Shown here in pieces: positions 35,516 to 43,470 of a stretch of 64,000 nucleotides of DNA. This DNA comes from Actinomadura physcomitrii. GTDB lineage: Bacteria > Actinomycetota > Actinomycetes > Streptosporangiales > Streptosporangiaceae. A program made the position numbers and the translations under genes. How positions within the stretch are numbered: the first letter of the stretch is position 1; each line of letters begins with the position of its first letter. Below the pieces are notes generated by a model that was not told the origin of the DNA, did not search any database, and saw only the letters and a program-made list of their open reading frames with translations. The stretch is from assembly GCF_008923205.2 (NCBI RefSeq), contig NZ_WBMS02000040.1, positions 30,358-94,357 of the forward strand. Direction: 5' to 3'.

Positions 35516-36836
35516 GCAGGCAGCAGACGGCGTAGTAGGCGATGAACGCGATGTACGCGCCGTCCCCGGTCCCGGAGGTCAGGAACGACTGCCGGAAGGC
35601 GATGTTGACCAGCACGCCGCCGAACGCGCCGATCGCGCCCGCGACGCCGATGAGCGCGCCGGCGAGCCGCCGGGCCTCGTGCTCGGCGGCCGCCGGGTCG
35701 CCGCCGGCGGCGACGCCGAGCTGAGCTTTCGCCCGGAAGATCGCCGGGATCATCTTGTAGGTGGAGCCGTTGCCGAGCCCGCTGAAGGCGAACAGCAGCA
35801 CGAACCCGGTGACGAACAGCGCGAGCGACTCCTCGCGCGAGGCGATCAGGACGAGCCCGGCCGAGACGGCCATCGCGACGAAGTTCCAGAACGTGACCCT
35901 CGCGCCGCCCGTCCGGTCGGCGAGCCATCCGCCGACGGGCCGGATCAGCGAGCCGAGCAGGGGCCCGAGGAAGGTCAGGTACGCGGCCTTGATCGGGGTG
36001 TCGAAGTCGGCCTTGAACTGGACCTGCAGCACCTGCCCGAACGCGAACCCGAAGCCGATGAACGACCCGAACGTGCCGATGTAGAGCAGCGACATGATCC
36101 AGGTGTGGCCGTCCTTGCAGACGTCGCGCATCGCCCGCTTCTCGTTGCGGACCTGGGACAGGTTGTCCATGTACAGGGCCGCGCCGAGCGCGGCGAGCAC
36201 GATGAGCGGGATGTAGATGCCGGCGACGATGCCGGGGTGGCCCTTGCCGGCGGTGGCGAGCACCGCCAGGCCGACGAGCTGGACGACGGCGACGCCGATG
36301 TTGCCGCCGCCGGCGTTGACGCCGAGGGCCCAGCCCTTGAGGCGCTGCGGGTAGAAGGCGTTGATGTTGGCCATCGAGGAGGCGAAGTTGCCGCCGCCGA
36401 CGCCCGCGACCGCCGAGAGCACCAGCAGGGTGGTGTACGAGACGCCGGGCTTGACGAGGAACGCGGCGAGCACCGCGGGGACCAGCAGCAGCGAGGCGCT
36501 GACGATGGTCCAGTTGCGTCCGCCGAGCCTGGCGACGGCGAAGGTGTAGGGGATCCGCAGCACGGATCCGAGGGCCGCCGGGACGGTGGTGAGCATGAAC
36601 TTGCCGGCCGGGTCGATGCCGTAGGCCGGGCCGAGGAACAGCACGAGCACCGACCACAGCGTCCAGACCGAGAACCCGATGTGCTCGGAGAAGATCGAGA
36701 ACGCGAGGTTGCGGCGGGCCGTGCGGGCCCCGGACGCGGCCCAGAACTCCGGGTCCTCGGGCCGCCAGTCCTCGATCCAGCGGCCTTTCAGCGCGGAGCG
36801 GCGCGCCCTCGGCGCCGCTTCGGTCGTGACGGTCAT
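35463..36836 (-). CDS. narK: Nitrate/nitrite transporter NarK
   Basis: A 457-residue MFS protein with about 12 membrane helices and the nitrate signature segments GVGGGNFASSMANINAFYP and GFGSFIGFGFAFGQ (here GTFGSFIGFGFAFGQVL). It imports nitrate or exports nitrite. The soluble insert GGDPAAAEHEARR lies in a late loop. GAGGAG lies eight bases before the ATG. GlnR-like elements stand upstream, and the nitrate reductase gene is divergent beyond two small genes. Confidence 0.95.
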   Translation of the reverse strand: MTVTTEAAPRARRSALKGRWIEDWRPEDPEFWAASGARTARRNLAFSIFSEHIGFSVWTLWSVLVLFLGPAYGIDPAGKFMLTTVPAALGSVLRIPYTFAVARLGGRNWTIVSASLLLVPAVLAAFLVKPGVSYTTLLVLSAVAGVGGGNFASSMANINAFYPQRLKGWALGVNAGGGNIGVAVVQLVGLAVLATAGKGHPGIVAGIYIPLIVLAALGAALYMDNLSQVRNEKRAMRDVCKDGHTWIMSLLYIGTFGSFIGFGFAFGQVLQVQFKADFDTPIKAAYLTFLGPLLGSLIRPVGGWLADRTGGARVTFWNFVAMAVSAGLVLIASREESLALFVTGFVLLFAFSGLGNGSTYKMIPAIFRAKAQLGVAAGGDPAAAEHEARRLAGALIGVAGAIGAFGGVLVNIAFRQSFLTSGTGDGAYIAFIAYYAVCCLLTWAVYLRSHPRRPAGV

Positions 36837-36882
36837 CGGGTGTCTCCTCGTGGTCGCTGACGAGGCACGACCCTAAGAACCG

Positions 36883-36924
36883 GCCGTTTCGCGCTTGTGT
36901 GGCCCGCGATGCGGCGGTGATAAC
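36883..36924 (-). promoter_or_regulatory. GlnR-like element upstream of narK
   Basis: On the minus strand GTTATC is followed, 34 bases from its first base, by GAAACGGC. The same spacing and GAAACGGC end occur before nasC and nirD. The inner elements are weaker here than at the other two sites. Confidence 0.45.
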
Positions 36925-37034
36925 TCCGCTGCACAGCGTGCGCGCGCGAGGTGTGAGGCCGGGGGCACGCGTGGCGGCCGCCCCGCCTGGGTAGGTCAGG
37001 ACCGCGGCGCGGCGGGGGAGGGAGAACAGGACCG

Positions 37035-37283
37035 ATGGCGACCTGTGAGGTCTGCGGGAACGACTACGCGATGGCGTTCGAGGTGCACGCGCAGGGGGAC
37101 GTGCACACCTTCGACTCGTTCGAGTGCGCGATCACCCGGATGGCGCCGATCTGCGAGCACTGCCAGTGCCGGATCCTCGGGCACGGCGTCGAGGTGGGAG
37201 GGCGGTTCTACTGCGGCGCGCACTGCGCCCGCGCCGCCGAGCCGGAGCGCGCGCGGCTCATCCAGGACGCCGCGCCGGTATAG
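37035..37283 (+). CDS. Small cysteine-rich zinc-binding (metallothionein-like) protein
   Basis: The 82-residue protein has eight cysteines, C4, C7, C31, C40, C43, C45, C60 and C64, plus several histidines, arranged as treble-clef/zinc-ribbon-like knuckles (CEVCGNDY; CEHCQCRILGHG; FYCGAHC). Homologues are annotated as prokaryotic metallothionein-type proteins. The role is probably metal binding or a small Zn-structured adaptor. GGGGGAGGGAG precedes the ATG. It is divergent from narK. Confidence 0.75.
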   Translation: MATCEVCGNDYAMAFEVHAQGDVHTFDSFECAITRMAPICEHCQCRILGHGVEVGGRFYCGAHCARAAEPERARLIQDAAPV

Positions 37284-37361
37284 GCGCGGCGCCGGGGCCT
37301 GCGGCCGGGACCGGTGGGGGCCCGGCCGGTTGCGGGCGGCGGCCGTCCGGCCGGCGGTGCC

Positions 37362-37865
37362 TCAGCCCGCCGTCCGGCCGGCGGCGCCGAACGAGGGCTC
37401 GCGGCCGTCCTCCAGGTAGACGGGGCGGCCGTCGGCGAGGGCGCGCAGGCTGGGCTCCATCCGGCGCGAGACGTGCGCGGGCGACAGCTCGGGGATCTTC
37501 TCCGGCGCGACCAGGACGTGGTCGGACAGCTCGTCGGGCGGCAGCCGGATCGCGGCGATCTCGGCGCCGGTGATGGCGCCGCCGAAGACGAACACGTTGA
37601 CCGAGTCGACGCCGTCGTCGCGCGGGGAGCCCCAGTCGACGCAGACCAGGCCGTCCAGGCGGGGGACGAGACCGAGCTCCTCGCGGCATTCGCGCACGCA
37701 CGCGGCGAGCGGGGACTCGTCGGTCTCGATGACCCCGCCCGGCAGGAACCAGCCCTCGCTGTAGGTGGGCTTGACCAGCAGGACCCGCCCGAGGTCGTCC
37801 AGGAGCAGGGCCGCCGCGGCGCCGCGGGAGCGCGGCAGCGAGGCGTAGTAAGCAAGGTCGGGCAT
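37362..37865 (-). CDS. Nudix hydrolase
   Basis: The 167-residue protein has a complete Nudix box, GGVIETDESP then ACVRECREELGL. The catalytic REx2EE residues are present. It is a housekeeping-type nucleotide pyrophosphohydrolase of unknown substrate. It has no operon partner and faces the nasC promoter region. Confidence 0.87.
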   Translation of the reverse strand: MPDLAYYASLPRSRGAAAALLLDDLGRVLLVKPTYSEGWFLPGGVIETDESPLAACVRECREELGLVPRLDGLVCVDWGSPRDDGVDSVNVFVFGGAITGAEIAAIRLPPDELSDHVLVAPEKIPELSPAHVSRRMEPSLRALADGRPVYLEDGREPSFGAAGRTAG

Positions 37866-38177
37866 GTACCGAGATTAGGCCTGGCGACCGCTTTGTGATC
37901 CTCGCCCCGGCGGGCCCGGCACCGCATCCTCCGCGAGATCGCCGGGCCGCCGCGAATCCGGTCCGGCAACCGGCCGGACGGTGACGAATGGACCCTGACA
38001 ATCGCCGACAACGCTTGACACGCGATCGTCAACCTCCGCCGCCGGCTCGGCGGGGCGGGCGGCGCGCCCCGCTGGGGCGGGCGCCTGACCTTGCCGGATG
38101 TACGGCGTGAACCGCATTTAACGCGCGGGTCACACGCGGGACGCGGCGGCGAAACGGCGCCGCCGGAGCCTTCCGGC
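37866..38177. other. Divergent control region Nudix / nasC
   Basis: A 312-bp spacer with no gene. It contains an inverted repeat TTGAC-N8-GTCAA at 38015-38032 and the GlnR-like array at 38117-38155 ahead of nasC. Confidence 0.6.
38117..38155 (+). promoter_or_regulatory. GlnR-like 11-bp-spaced array upstream of nasC
   Basis: Four 5-bp elements at exact 11-bp steps, TTAAC, GTCAC, GACGC and GAAAC, followed by GGC. GlnR boxes of actinomycetes are GTnAC and GaAAC elements separated by 6 bp. The array lies 23 bp before the nasC ATG. Confidence 0.55.
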
Positions 38178-40256
38178 ATGACCGGGACTCCCACGCACTG
38201 CCCGTACTGCGCCCTGCAATGCGGGATGACCCTGGACGGCGGCGCGCCCGCGTCCGGCGCCCCCGTGCGGGTGGCGCCGCGCGACGACGTGCCCGCGAAC
38301 CGCGGCGGGCTCTGCCAGAAGGGCTGGACCGCCGCGGAGCTGCTCACCGTCCCGGACAGGCTGACCGTCCCGCTGATGCGCCGCACCCGCGACGCGCCGC
38401 TCGAGCCGTGCACCTGGGACGAGGCGCTGGACCGGATCGCCGCCGGGATCGGGCGGCTGGCCGCCGAGCACGGGCCGGACGCCGTCGCGGTGTTCGGCGG
38501 CGGCGGGCTCACCAACGAGAAGGCCTACCAGCTCGGCAAGTTCGCCCGGGTCGCGCTGCGCACCTCGCAGATCGACTACAACGGGCGGTTCTGCATGTCG
38601 TCGGCGGCTGCGGCGTCCGGCCGGGCGTTCGGGATGGACCGCGGGCTGCCCGGCCCGGTCACCGACCTGGCCGCGTCCGGCGCCGTCCTGCTCGCGGGCG
38701 GCAACCCGGCCGAGACGATGCCGCCGTTCATGCGGCACCTGGCGGACATGCGCGACGGCGGCGGCGCGCTCATCGTCGTCGACCCGCGCCGCACCGCGAC
38801 GGCCAGGCAGGCGGACCTGCACCTGCAGCCGGCGGCCGGGACCGACGTCGCGCTCGCCAACGGCCTGCTGCACCTGGCGCTCGCCGAGGGCCTCGCCGAC
38901 GAGGACTACATCGCGGCGCGCACGTGCGGGTTCGACACCGTCCGGACCGTCGCGAACGCCTACTGGCCGGACCGGGTGGAGCGCATCACCGGCGTCCCGC
39001 TGCCGAAGATGCGCGAGGCCGTCAGGCTGCTGGCGGGCGCGGACCGCGCCCACGTGCTGACCGCGCGCGGCTCCGAGCAGCACGCGCGCGGCACCGACAT
39101 GGTCAGCGGCTTCATCAACCTGGCGCTGGCGCTCGGGCTGCCCGGCCGGCCCGGTTCCGGGTACGGCTGCCTGACCGGGCAGGGCAACGGGCAGGGCGGC
39201 CGCGAGCACGGGCAGAAGGCCGACCAGTTGCCCGGCTACCGGAAGATCGACGACCCGGCGGCGCGCGCGCACGTCGCGGCGGTGTGGGGCGTCGACCCGG
39301 ACGCGCTGCCGGGTCCGGGCCGGTCGGCCTACGAGCTGCTGTCGGCGCTCGGCGCGCCGGACGGCCCGAAGGCGCTGCTGCTGTTCGGGTCGAACCCGGT
39401 GGTGTCGGCGCCGCGCGCCGCGTCCGTCGAGGACCGGCTCGGCGCCCTCGACCTGCTGGTCGTCGCCGACTTCGTGCCGTCGGAGACCGCGCGGCTCGCC
39501 GACGTGGTGCTGCCGACGGCGCAGTGGGCGGAGGAGTCCGGCACGATCACGAACCTGGAGGGCCGGGTGCTGCGGCGGCGGCGGGCGGTCGGCGCGCCCG
39601 GCCTCGTCCGCACCGACCTGGAGATCATCGCGGCGCTCGCCGGGCGGCTCGGCGCGCCGGGGGAGTGGAGCACCGACCCCGAGCGGGTGTTCGGCGAGCT
39701 GCGCCGGGCGAGCGCCGGCGGAACGGCCGACTACTCCGGCATCACCTACGCGCGGATCGAGGCCGAGGGCGGGGTGTTCTGGCCCTGCCCGTCCGAGGAC
39801 CACCCCGGCACCCCGCGCCCTTACCTGGACCGGTTCCCCACCCCGGACGGGCGGGCGCGGTTCGTCCCGGTCGAGCACCACGGCGCCGCGGAGGACGTCG
39901 ATGCCGAGTACCCGCTGTACCTGACCACCGGGCGCGTCCTGGCGCAGTACCAGTCGGGCGCGCAGACCCGCCGGGTGCGGGCGCTGGCGGACGCGGCGCC
40001 GGGCCCGTTCGTGGAGCTGCACCCCGACCTCGCCGAGCGGCTCGGTGTCGAGGACGGCCAGGACGTGAAGGTGGAGAGCCGCCGGGGCACCGCGATCGCC
40101 GCGGCGCGGGTGACGGACGCGATCCGCCGCGACACGGTGTTCATGCCGTTCCACTGGGCGGGGGAGGGGCGCGCGAACCTGCTCACCGGCACCGCCCTCG
40201 ACCCTGTCTCGCGGATGCCGGAGTTCAAGGTGTGCGCCGTCCGCATCTCGCCGTGA
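38178..40256 (+). CDS. nasC: Assimilatory nitrate reductase catalytic subunit
   Basis: The 692-residue molybdopterin oxidoreductase has an N-terminal [4Fe-4S] site, C8, C11, C15 and C46, and the molybdenum-ligand cysteine C139 in YNGRFCMSSA. The molybdopterin-binding C-terminal domain ends with FMPFHWAGEGRANLLTG. The arrangement and length fit cytoplasmic NasC/NarB enzymes that reduce nitrate to nitrite. There is no Tat signal. It is followed by nirD after 198 bp with its own GlnR-like array. Confidence 0.95.
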   Translation: MTGTPTHCPYCALQCGMTLDGGAPASGAPVRVAPRDDVPANRGGLCQKGWTAAELLTVPDRLTVPLMRRTRDAPLEPCTWDEALDRIAAGIGRLAAEHGPDAVAVFGGGGLTNEKAYQLGKFARVALRTSQIDYNGRFCMSSAAAASGRAFGMDRGLPGPVTDLAASGAVLLAGGNPAETMPPFMRHLADMRDGGGALIVVDPRRTATARQADLHLQPAAGTDVALANGLLHLALAEGLADEDYIAARTCGFDTVRTVANAYWPDRVERITGVPLPKMREAVRLLAGADRAHVLTARGSEQHARGTDMVSGFINLALALGLPGRPGSGYGCLTGQGNGQGGREHGQKADQLPGYRKIDDPAARAHVAAVWGVDPDALPGPGRSAYELLSALGAPDGPKALLLFGSNPVVSAPRAASVEDRLGALDLLVVADFVPSETARLADVVLPTAQWAEESGTITNLEGRVLRRRRAVGAPGLVRTDLEIIAALAGRLGAPGEWSTDPERVFGELRRASAGGTADYSGITYARIEAEGGVFWPCPSEDHPGTPRPYLDRFPTPDGRARFVPVEHHGAAEDVDAEYPLYLTTGRVLAQYQSGAQTRRVRALADAAPGPFVELHPDLAERLGVEDGQDVKVESRRGTAIAAARVTDAIRRDTVFMPFHWAGEGRANLLTGTALDPVSRMPEFKVCAVRISP

Positions 40257-40262
40257 GCGCCT

Positions 40263-40301
40263 TTTAACACGCCGGTGACAAAGGGGACCCAACCGCGAAA
40301 C
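40263..40301 (+). promoter_or_regulatory. GlnR-like 11-bp-spaced array upstream of nirD
   Basis: The elements TTAAC, GTGAC, GACCC and GAAAC stand at 11-bp steps and are followed by GGC. Spacing and sequence closely match the array before nasC. Confidence 0.55.
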
Positions 40302-40366
40302 GGCCCCTGCGCAGACTCGGTCCATGAACATCGGGGACGGACCGGCCCGACCGGCCACCGCGCGAA

Positions 40367-40382
40367 CCTTACAACGTCAAGG
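40367..40382. promoter_or_regulatory. CTTAC-N3-GTAAAG palindrome, variant site
   Basis: The element CCTTAC-AAC-GTCAAGG lies 73 bp upstream of the nirD start. It differs from the other three copies by one base. Confidence 0.35.
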
Positions 40383-40454
40383 CGCCGGGCGGGTGACGCC
40401 GGCCGCCGCGCCCGCCACGTTCCCGCACGCGACTCGCCTGGAGGTTGCCGTCCG

Positions 40455-40850
40455 ATGAGCAGCACATCCGAAGCGACGATCACGAGGCGTCCCGCCGAAG
40501 CCGCGGCCCGCTGGTTCGACATCTGCTCCTATGCCGACCTGATCCCCGAGCGCGGGGCCTGCGCGATGCTGGACGGCACGCAGGTCGCGGTGTTCCGCGC
40601 CTTCGACGGGACCCTGTACGCGCTGTCGAACCTCGACCCGTTCAGCGGCGCGTACGTGCTGTCGCGGGGCATCCTCGGCACCCGCGACGGCGTCCCGACG
40701 GTCGCCTCGCCCATGTACAAGCAGGTGTTCGACCTGCGCACCGGGGTCTGCCTGGACGACCCGCGGGTGGCGGTGCCGGCGTTCCCGGTCCGCCGCGCGG
40801 CCGGCGGCGACCGCGTGGAGGTGGCGCTCACCGATGACCGCCGACAGTGA
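40455..40850 (+). CDS. nirD: Nitrite reductase small subunit NirD
   Basis: The 131-residue protein has a Rieske-like fold that lacks the cluster-binding Cys/His pairs, as is normal for NirD. The signature LSNLDPFSGAYVLSRGI and the following PMYKQVFDLRTGVCLDD are clear. NirD works with the sirohaem subunit NirB in reducing nitrite to ammonium, and nirB is not in this window. GGAGG precedes the ATG. The 3' end overlaps the next gene by 17 bp. Confidence 0.93.
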   Translation: MSSTSEATITRRPAEAAARWFDICSYADLIPERGACAMLDGTQVAVFRAFDGTLYALSNLDPFSGAYVLSRGILGTRDGVPTVASPMYKQVFDLRTGVCLDDPRVAVPAFPVRRAAGGDRVEVALTDDRRQ

Positions 40851-42024
40851 GCCGCTGGCCGGGTTCGCCGTCGGAGTGACCGCGGCCCGCCGCCACGAGG
40901 AGCTCGCGACGCTGCTCGAGCGGCGCGGCGCGCGGGTGGTGCTCGCCCCCGCGATCCGCCTCGTCCCGCTGGCCGACGACGCCGAGCTGCTGGAGGCGAC
41001 GCGGGCGTGCCTGGACCGGCCGCTGGACCACGCCGTCGTCACGACCGGGATCGGGTTCCGGGCGTGGCTGGAGACGGCGGACGGGTGGGGGCTGCGCGAC
41101 GCCCTCGTCGTGGCGCTCGGCGGCGCCGACATCGTGGCGCGCGGCCCGAAGGCGCGCGGCGCGATCCGCTCGGCCGGGCTGCAGGAGCGCTGGTCGCCGG
41201 AGTCGGAGGGCTGCGCCGAGGTCGTCGCGCATCTGCTGGAGAAGGACCTGGCGGGCGCGCGGGTCGCGGTCCAGCTCTACGGGGAGCGCCAGCCGGAGCT
41301 GACGGACGCGCTGCGCGCGGCGGGCGCCGAGGTGATCGAGATCCCGGTGTACCGGTGGGCGCGCGCCGAGGACGTCACGCCGCTGCGGCGGCTGGTGGGG
41401 CAGGCCGTGGCCGGCACGGTGGACGCGATCACCTTCACCAGCGCGCCGGCGGTCGCCGCGACGCTCGCGGTGGCCGCCGAGGACGACCTGGAGGACGCGC
41501 TGCTGGAGGCGCTGCGCACCCATGTGGTGGCGGCGTGCGTGGGGCCGGTGACGGCGCGGCCGCTGATCGAGCGCGGGGTGCCGGCCGTCCAGCCGGAGCG
41601 GGCCAGGCTCGGGGCGCTCGTGCGCGCGCTGGCGTCGGACCTGCCGCGGCGGAGCGCGCGCCTGCTGTCGGTGCGCGGCTCGTCGCTGGAACTGCGCGGC
41701 CACGCCGTCGTCCTGGACGGGCAGCTGCGGCCCATCGCGCCCGCGCCGATGGCGATCCTGCGGGCGCTGGCGCGGCGTCCCGGGCACGTGGTGTCGCGCG
41801 CGGAGCTGTGCGGGGTGCTGCCGAGCCGGCTGGTCGTGGGCGGTTCGCCGTGGTCGCGGGACGCGCGGCCGCAGGCCGACGAGCACGCGGTGGAGATGGC
41901 GGTGGCGCGGCTGCGGCGGGGGCTCGGCCGCCCCGGGATCGTCGAGACGGTCGTCAAGCGCGGCTACCGGCTGGCGTGCGACCCACGCCTGGTCGACCGG
42001 CTCGCGGCCGGCGCCGGTGGCTGA
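40834..42024 (+). CDS. nnaR: HemD-like/winged-helix fusion regulator, NnaR type
   Basis: The 396-residue protein has a uroporphyrinogen-III-synthase-like domain in residues 1-265 (GFAVGVTAARR; VTTGIGFRAWL; AITFTSAPAV) joined to an OmpR-type winged helix at about 285-385 (AILRALARRPGHVVSRAEL; VVKRGYRL). The same fusion in mycobacteria (Rv0260c) and Streptomyces is NnaR, a co-activator of nitrate and nitrite assimilation with GlnR. Its position between nirD and a sirohaem-type chelatase supports this. Some enzymatic HemD activity cannot be excluded. Confidence 0.88.
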   Translation: MTADSEPLAGFAVGVTAARRHEELATLLERRGARVVLAPAIRLVPLADDAELLEATRACLDRPLDHAVVTTGIGFRAWLETADGWGLRDALVVALGGADIVARGPKARGAIRSAGLQERWSPESEGCAEVVAHLLEKDLAGARVAVQLYGERQPELTDALRAAGAEVIEIPVYRWARAEDVTPLRRLVGQAVAGTVDAITFTSAPAVAATLAVAAEDDLEDALLEALRTHVVAACVGPVTARPLIERGVPAVQPERARLGALVRALASDLPRRSARLLSVRGSSLELRGHAVVLDGQLRPIAPAPMAILRALARRPGHVVSRAELCGVLPSRLVVGGSPWSRDARPQADEHAVEMAVARLRRGLGRPGIVETVVKRGYRLACDPRLVDRLAAGAGG

Positions 42025-42784
42025 CCGGTCCGCCGGCGGCGAGCCCGTACGGCACCGGCGGCCGGCGCTGCTGGCCGTCGCGCACGGCACCCGCGACCCG
42101 GCCGGGCCCGTCGTCGTGCGGGAGCTGCTGGCCCGGGTACGGGCGCTGCGGCCCTCGCTGCGCGTGGCGGAGGCGTACGGGGAGCTGGTCTCCCCGTCGC
42201 TGGAGGAGGCCGCCGCGGCGCTGGAGGGGCCCGCGGTCGCGGTGCCGCTGCTGCTCGGCCGGGGCTACCACGCGCTGATCGACATCCCCGAGCGCGCCGG
42301 GCGGCTGCTGCCCGGCGCGGTGACGGCGCGTCCGCTGGGCCCGGACGCGCTGCTCGCCGACGCGCTGGCCGGACGACTCGGCGCGATGCCGTCCGTCCGG
42401 CGCGTGGCCGGGGGCCCGCCGCGCCCGCGGGACACCGTGGTCCTCGGCGCGGCGGGCTCCGCCGACCCGGCCGGCGCCGCGGACGTGCGGGCGGCGGCGC
42501 GGCTGCTGGCGCGGCGGCTGCGGCGGCCGGTGCCGTACGGGTTCGTCGCGGCCGGCGGCCCGGCCCTGGACGAGGTGGTCGCGGAACAGCGGCGGCGCGG
42601 CGCGGAGCGCGTGGTCGTGGCGTCGTACCTGCTGGCGCCGGGCCGGTTCCTGGACCGGATGCGCGCGTGCGGCGCGGACGCGGTGTCGGGGCCGATCGGC
42701 GCGCACGACGCGGCCGCCCGGCTGGTCCTGCGGCGCTATGACGAGGCGCGGGCGCGGACGGACGAGCCCGTCCCTGCCTTCTGA
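42017..42784 (+). CDS. Sirohydrochlorin chelatase/CbiX-type protein
   Basis: The 255-residue protein has two CbiX repeats. Each has a strand ending in a metal-site histidine (VAHGTRDP near residue 22 and a VPLLLGRGYH turn near 85), with a second, weaker half in residues 130-245. It would insert iron into sirohydrochlorin to make the sirohaem needed by nitrite reductase. It overlaps nnaR by 8 bp, as Rv0259c-Rv0260c do. Confidence 0.88.
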   Translation: MADRSAGGEPVRHRRPALLAVAHGTRDPAGPVVVRELLARVRALRPSLRVAEAYGELVSPSLEEAAAALEGPAVAVPLLLGRGYHALIDIPERAGRLLPGAVTARPLGPDALLADALAGRLGAMPSVRRVAGGPPRPRDTVVLGAAGSADPAGAADVRAAARLLARRLRRPVPYGFVAAGGPALDEVVAEQRRRGAERVVVASYLLAPGRFLDRMRACGADAVSGPIGAHDAAARLVLRRYDEARARTDEPVPAF

Positions 42785-42789
42785 CACGC

Positions 42790-43353
42790 CTACTGCCGTG
42801 TCTGCTGCCCCTTTCGCCGCCGCATCCGGGCTTCCGCCTCGACCTGCGGGGTGACGACCCGTTCCCGCGGCGCGGATCCCCGGTACGGGGTGTCGTCCGC
42901 GGGGGCCAGGTCGGCGAACCGGTCGTCGTGGTAAGCGAGGACCCGCAGCAGCATCTCCCGGAGCAGCCGCCGCTCGTCCGGTGACAGCGGTTCGAACAGG
43001 GCCTCGTTGAGGCGGCGGCGCGCCCGGAGGCTCTCCTCGAGGAAGCCGAGGCCGCCGTCGGTGGCCTCCAGCGCGTAGCGCCGCCGGTCGGCGGGGTCGC
43101 GGCGGCGCCGGACGTGGCCGGCCTCCTCCAGCGCGTCCACGATCCCGACCAGGTCGCCGGCGTCCATGCGCAGCCGCTCGGCGACGTCGCGCTGCGACAG
43201 CGGCCCGGACCGCGCCACGCACCACAGGACGAGCAGGTGCGGCATCCGCGGCTGGCCGGGGAACATCCGCGCCCCGGTGCGCCGGACGAGGCGCACCGTC
43301 TCGTACATCAGGTAGGTGGGCGAGTCGTACATCGGGTCGTCGTGGTCCGTCAC
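42790..43353 (-). CDS. MarR family regulator of the adjacent ABC exporter
   Basis: The 187-residue MarR protein has a winged helix at about residues 45-105 (PLSQRDVAERLRMDAGDLVGIVDALEEAGHVRR with the RRRDPADRRRY wing). It is divergent from the DrrAB-type exporter. A perfect 10-bp inverted repeat in the 117-bp gap covers the exporter promoter, so it probably represses the exporter and itself until a ligand binds. The C-terminus has an extra basic tail. Confidence 0.9.
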   Translation of the reverse strand: MTDHDDPMYDSPTYLMYETVRLVRRTGARMFPGQPRMPHLLVLWCVARSGPLSQRDVAERLRMDAGDLVGIVDALEEAGHVRRRRDPADRRRYALEATDGGLGFLEESLRARRRLNEALFEPLSPDERRLLREMLLRVLAYHDDRFADLAPADDTPYRGSAPRERVVTPQVEAEARMRRRKGQQTRQ

Positions 43354-43383
43354 GTCCCGCTCCTCGGAGATCGCTTGGATTGC

Positions 43384-43410
43384 CCTATCTCTCTTGACGT
43401 GAGAGATAGG
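43384..43410. promoter_or_regulatory. MarR operator
   Basis: Perfect inverted repeat CCTATCTCTC and GAGAGATAGG separated by TTGACGT. The central TTGACG is the -35 of the exporter promoter. Confidence 0.8.
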
Positions 43411-43423
43411 CTACTCCTACCGT
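43394..43423 (+). promoter_or_regulatory. Promoter of the DrrAB-type operon
   Basis: TTGACG and TACCGT are separated by 18 bp. The -35 sits in the centre of the MarR operator. A GCCCA/TGGGC hairpin follows in the leader at 43430-43444. Confidence 0.65.
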
Positions 43424-43470
43424 TGGAAAGCCCAAAATATGGGCGCATTTTTCATCGGAGGGGAGGCCCC

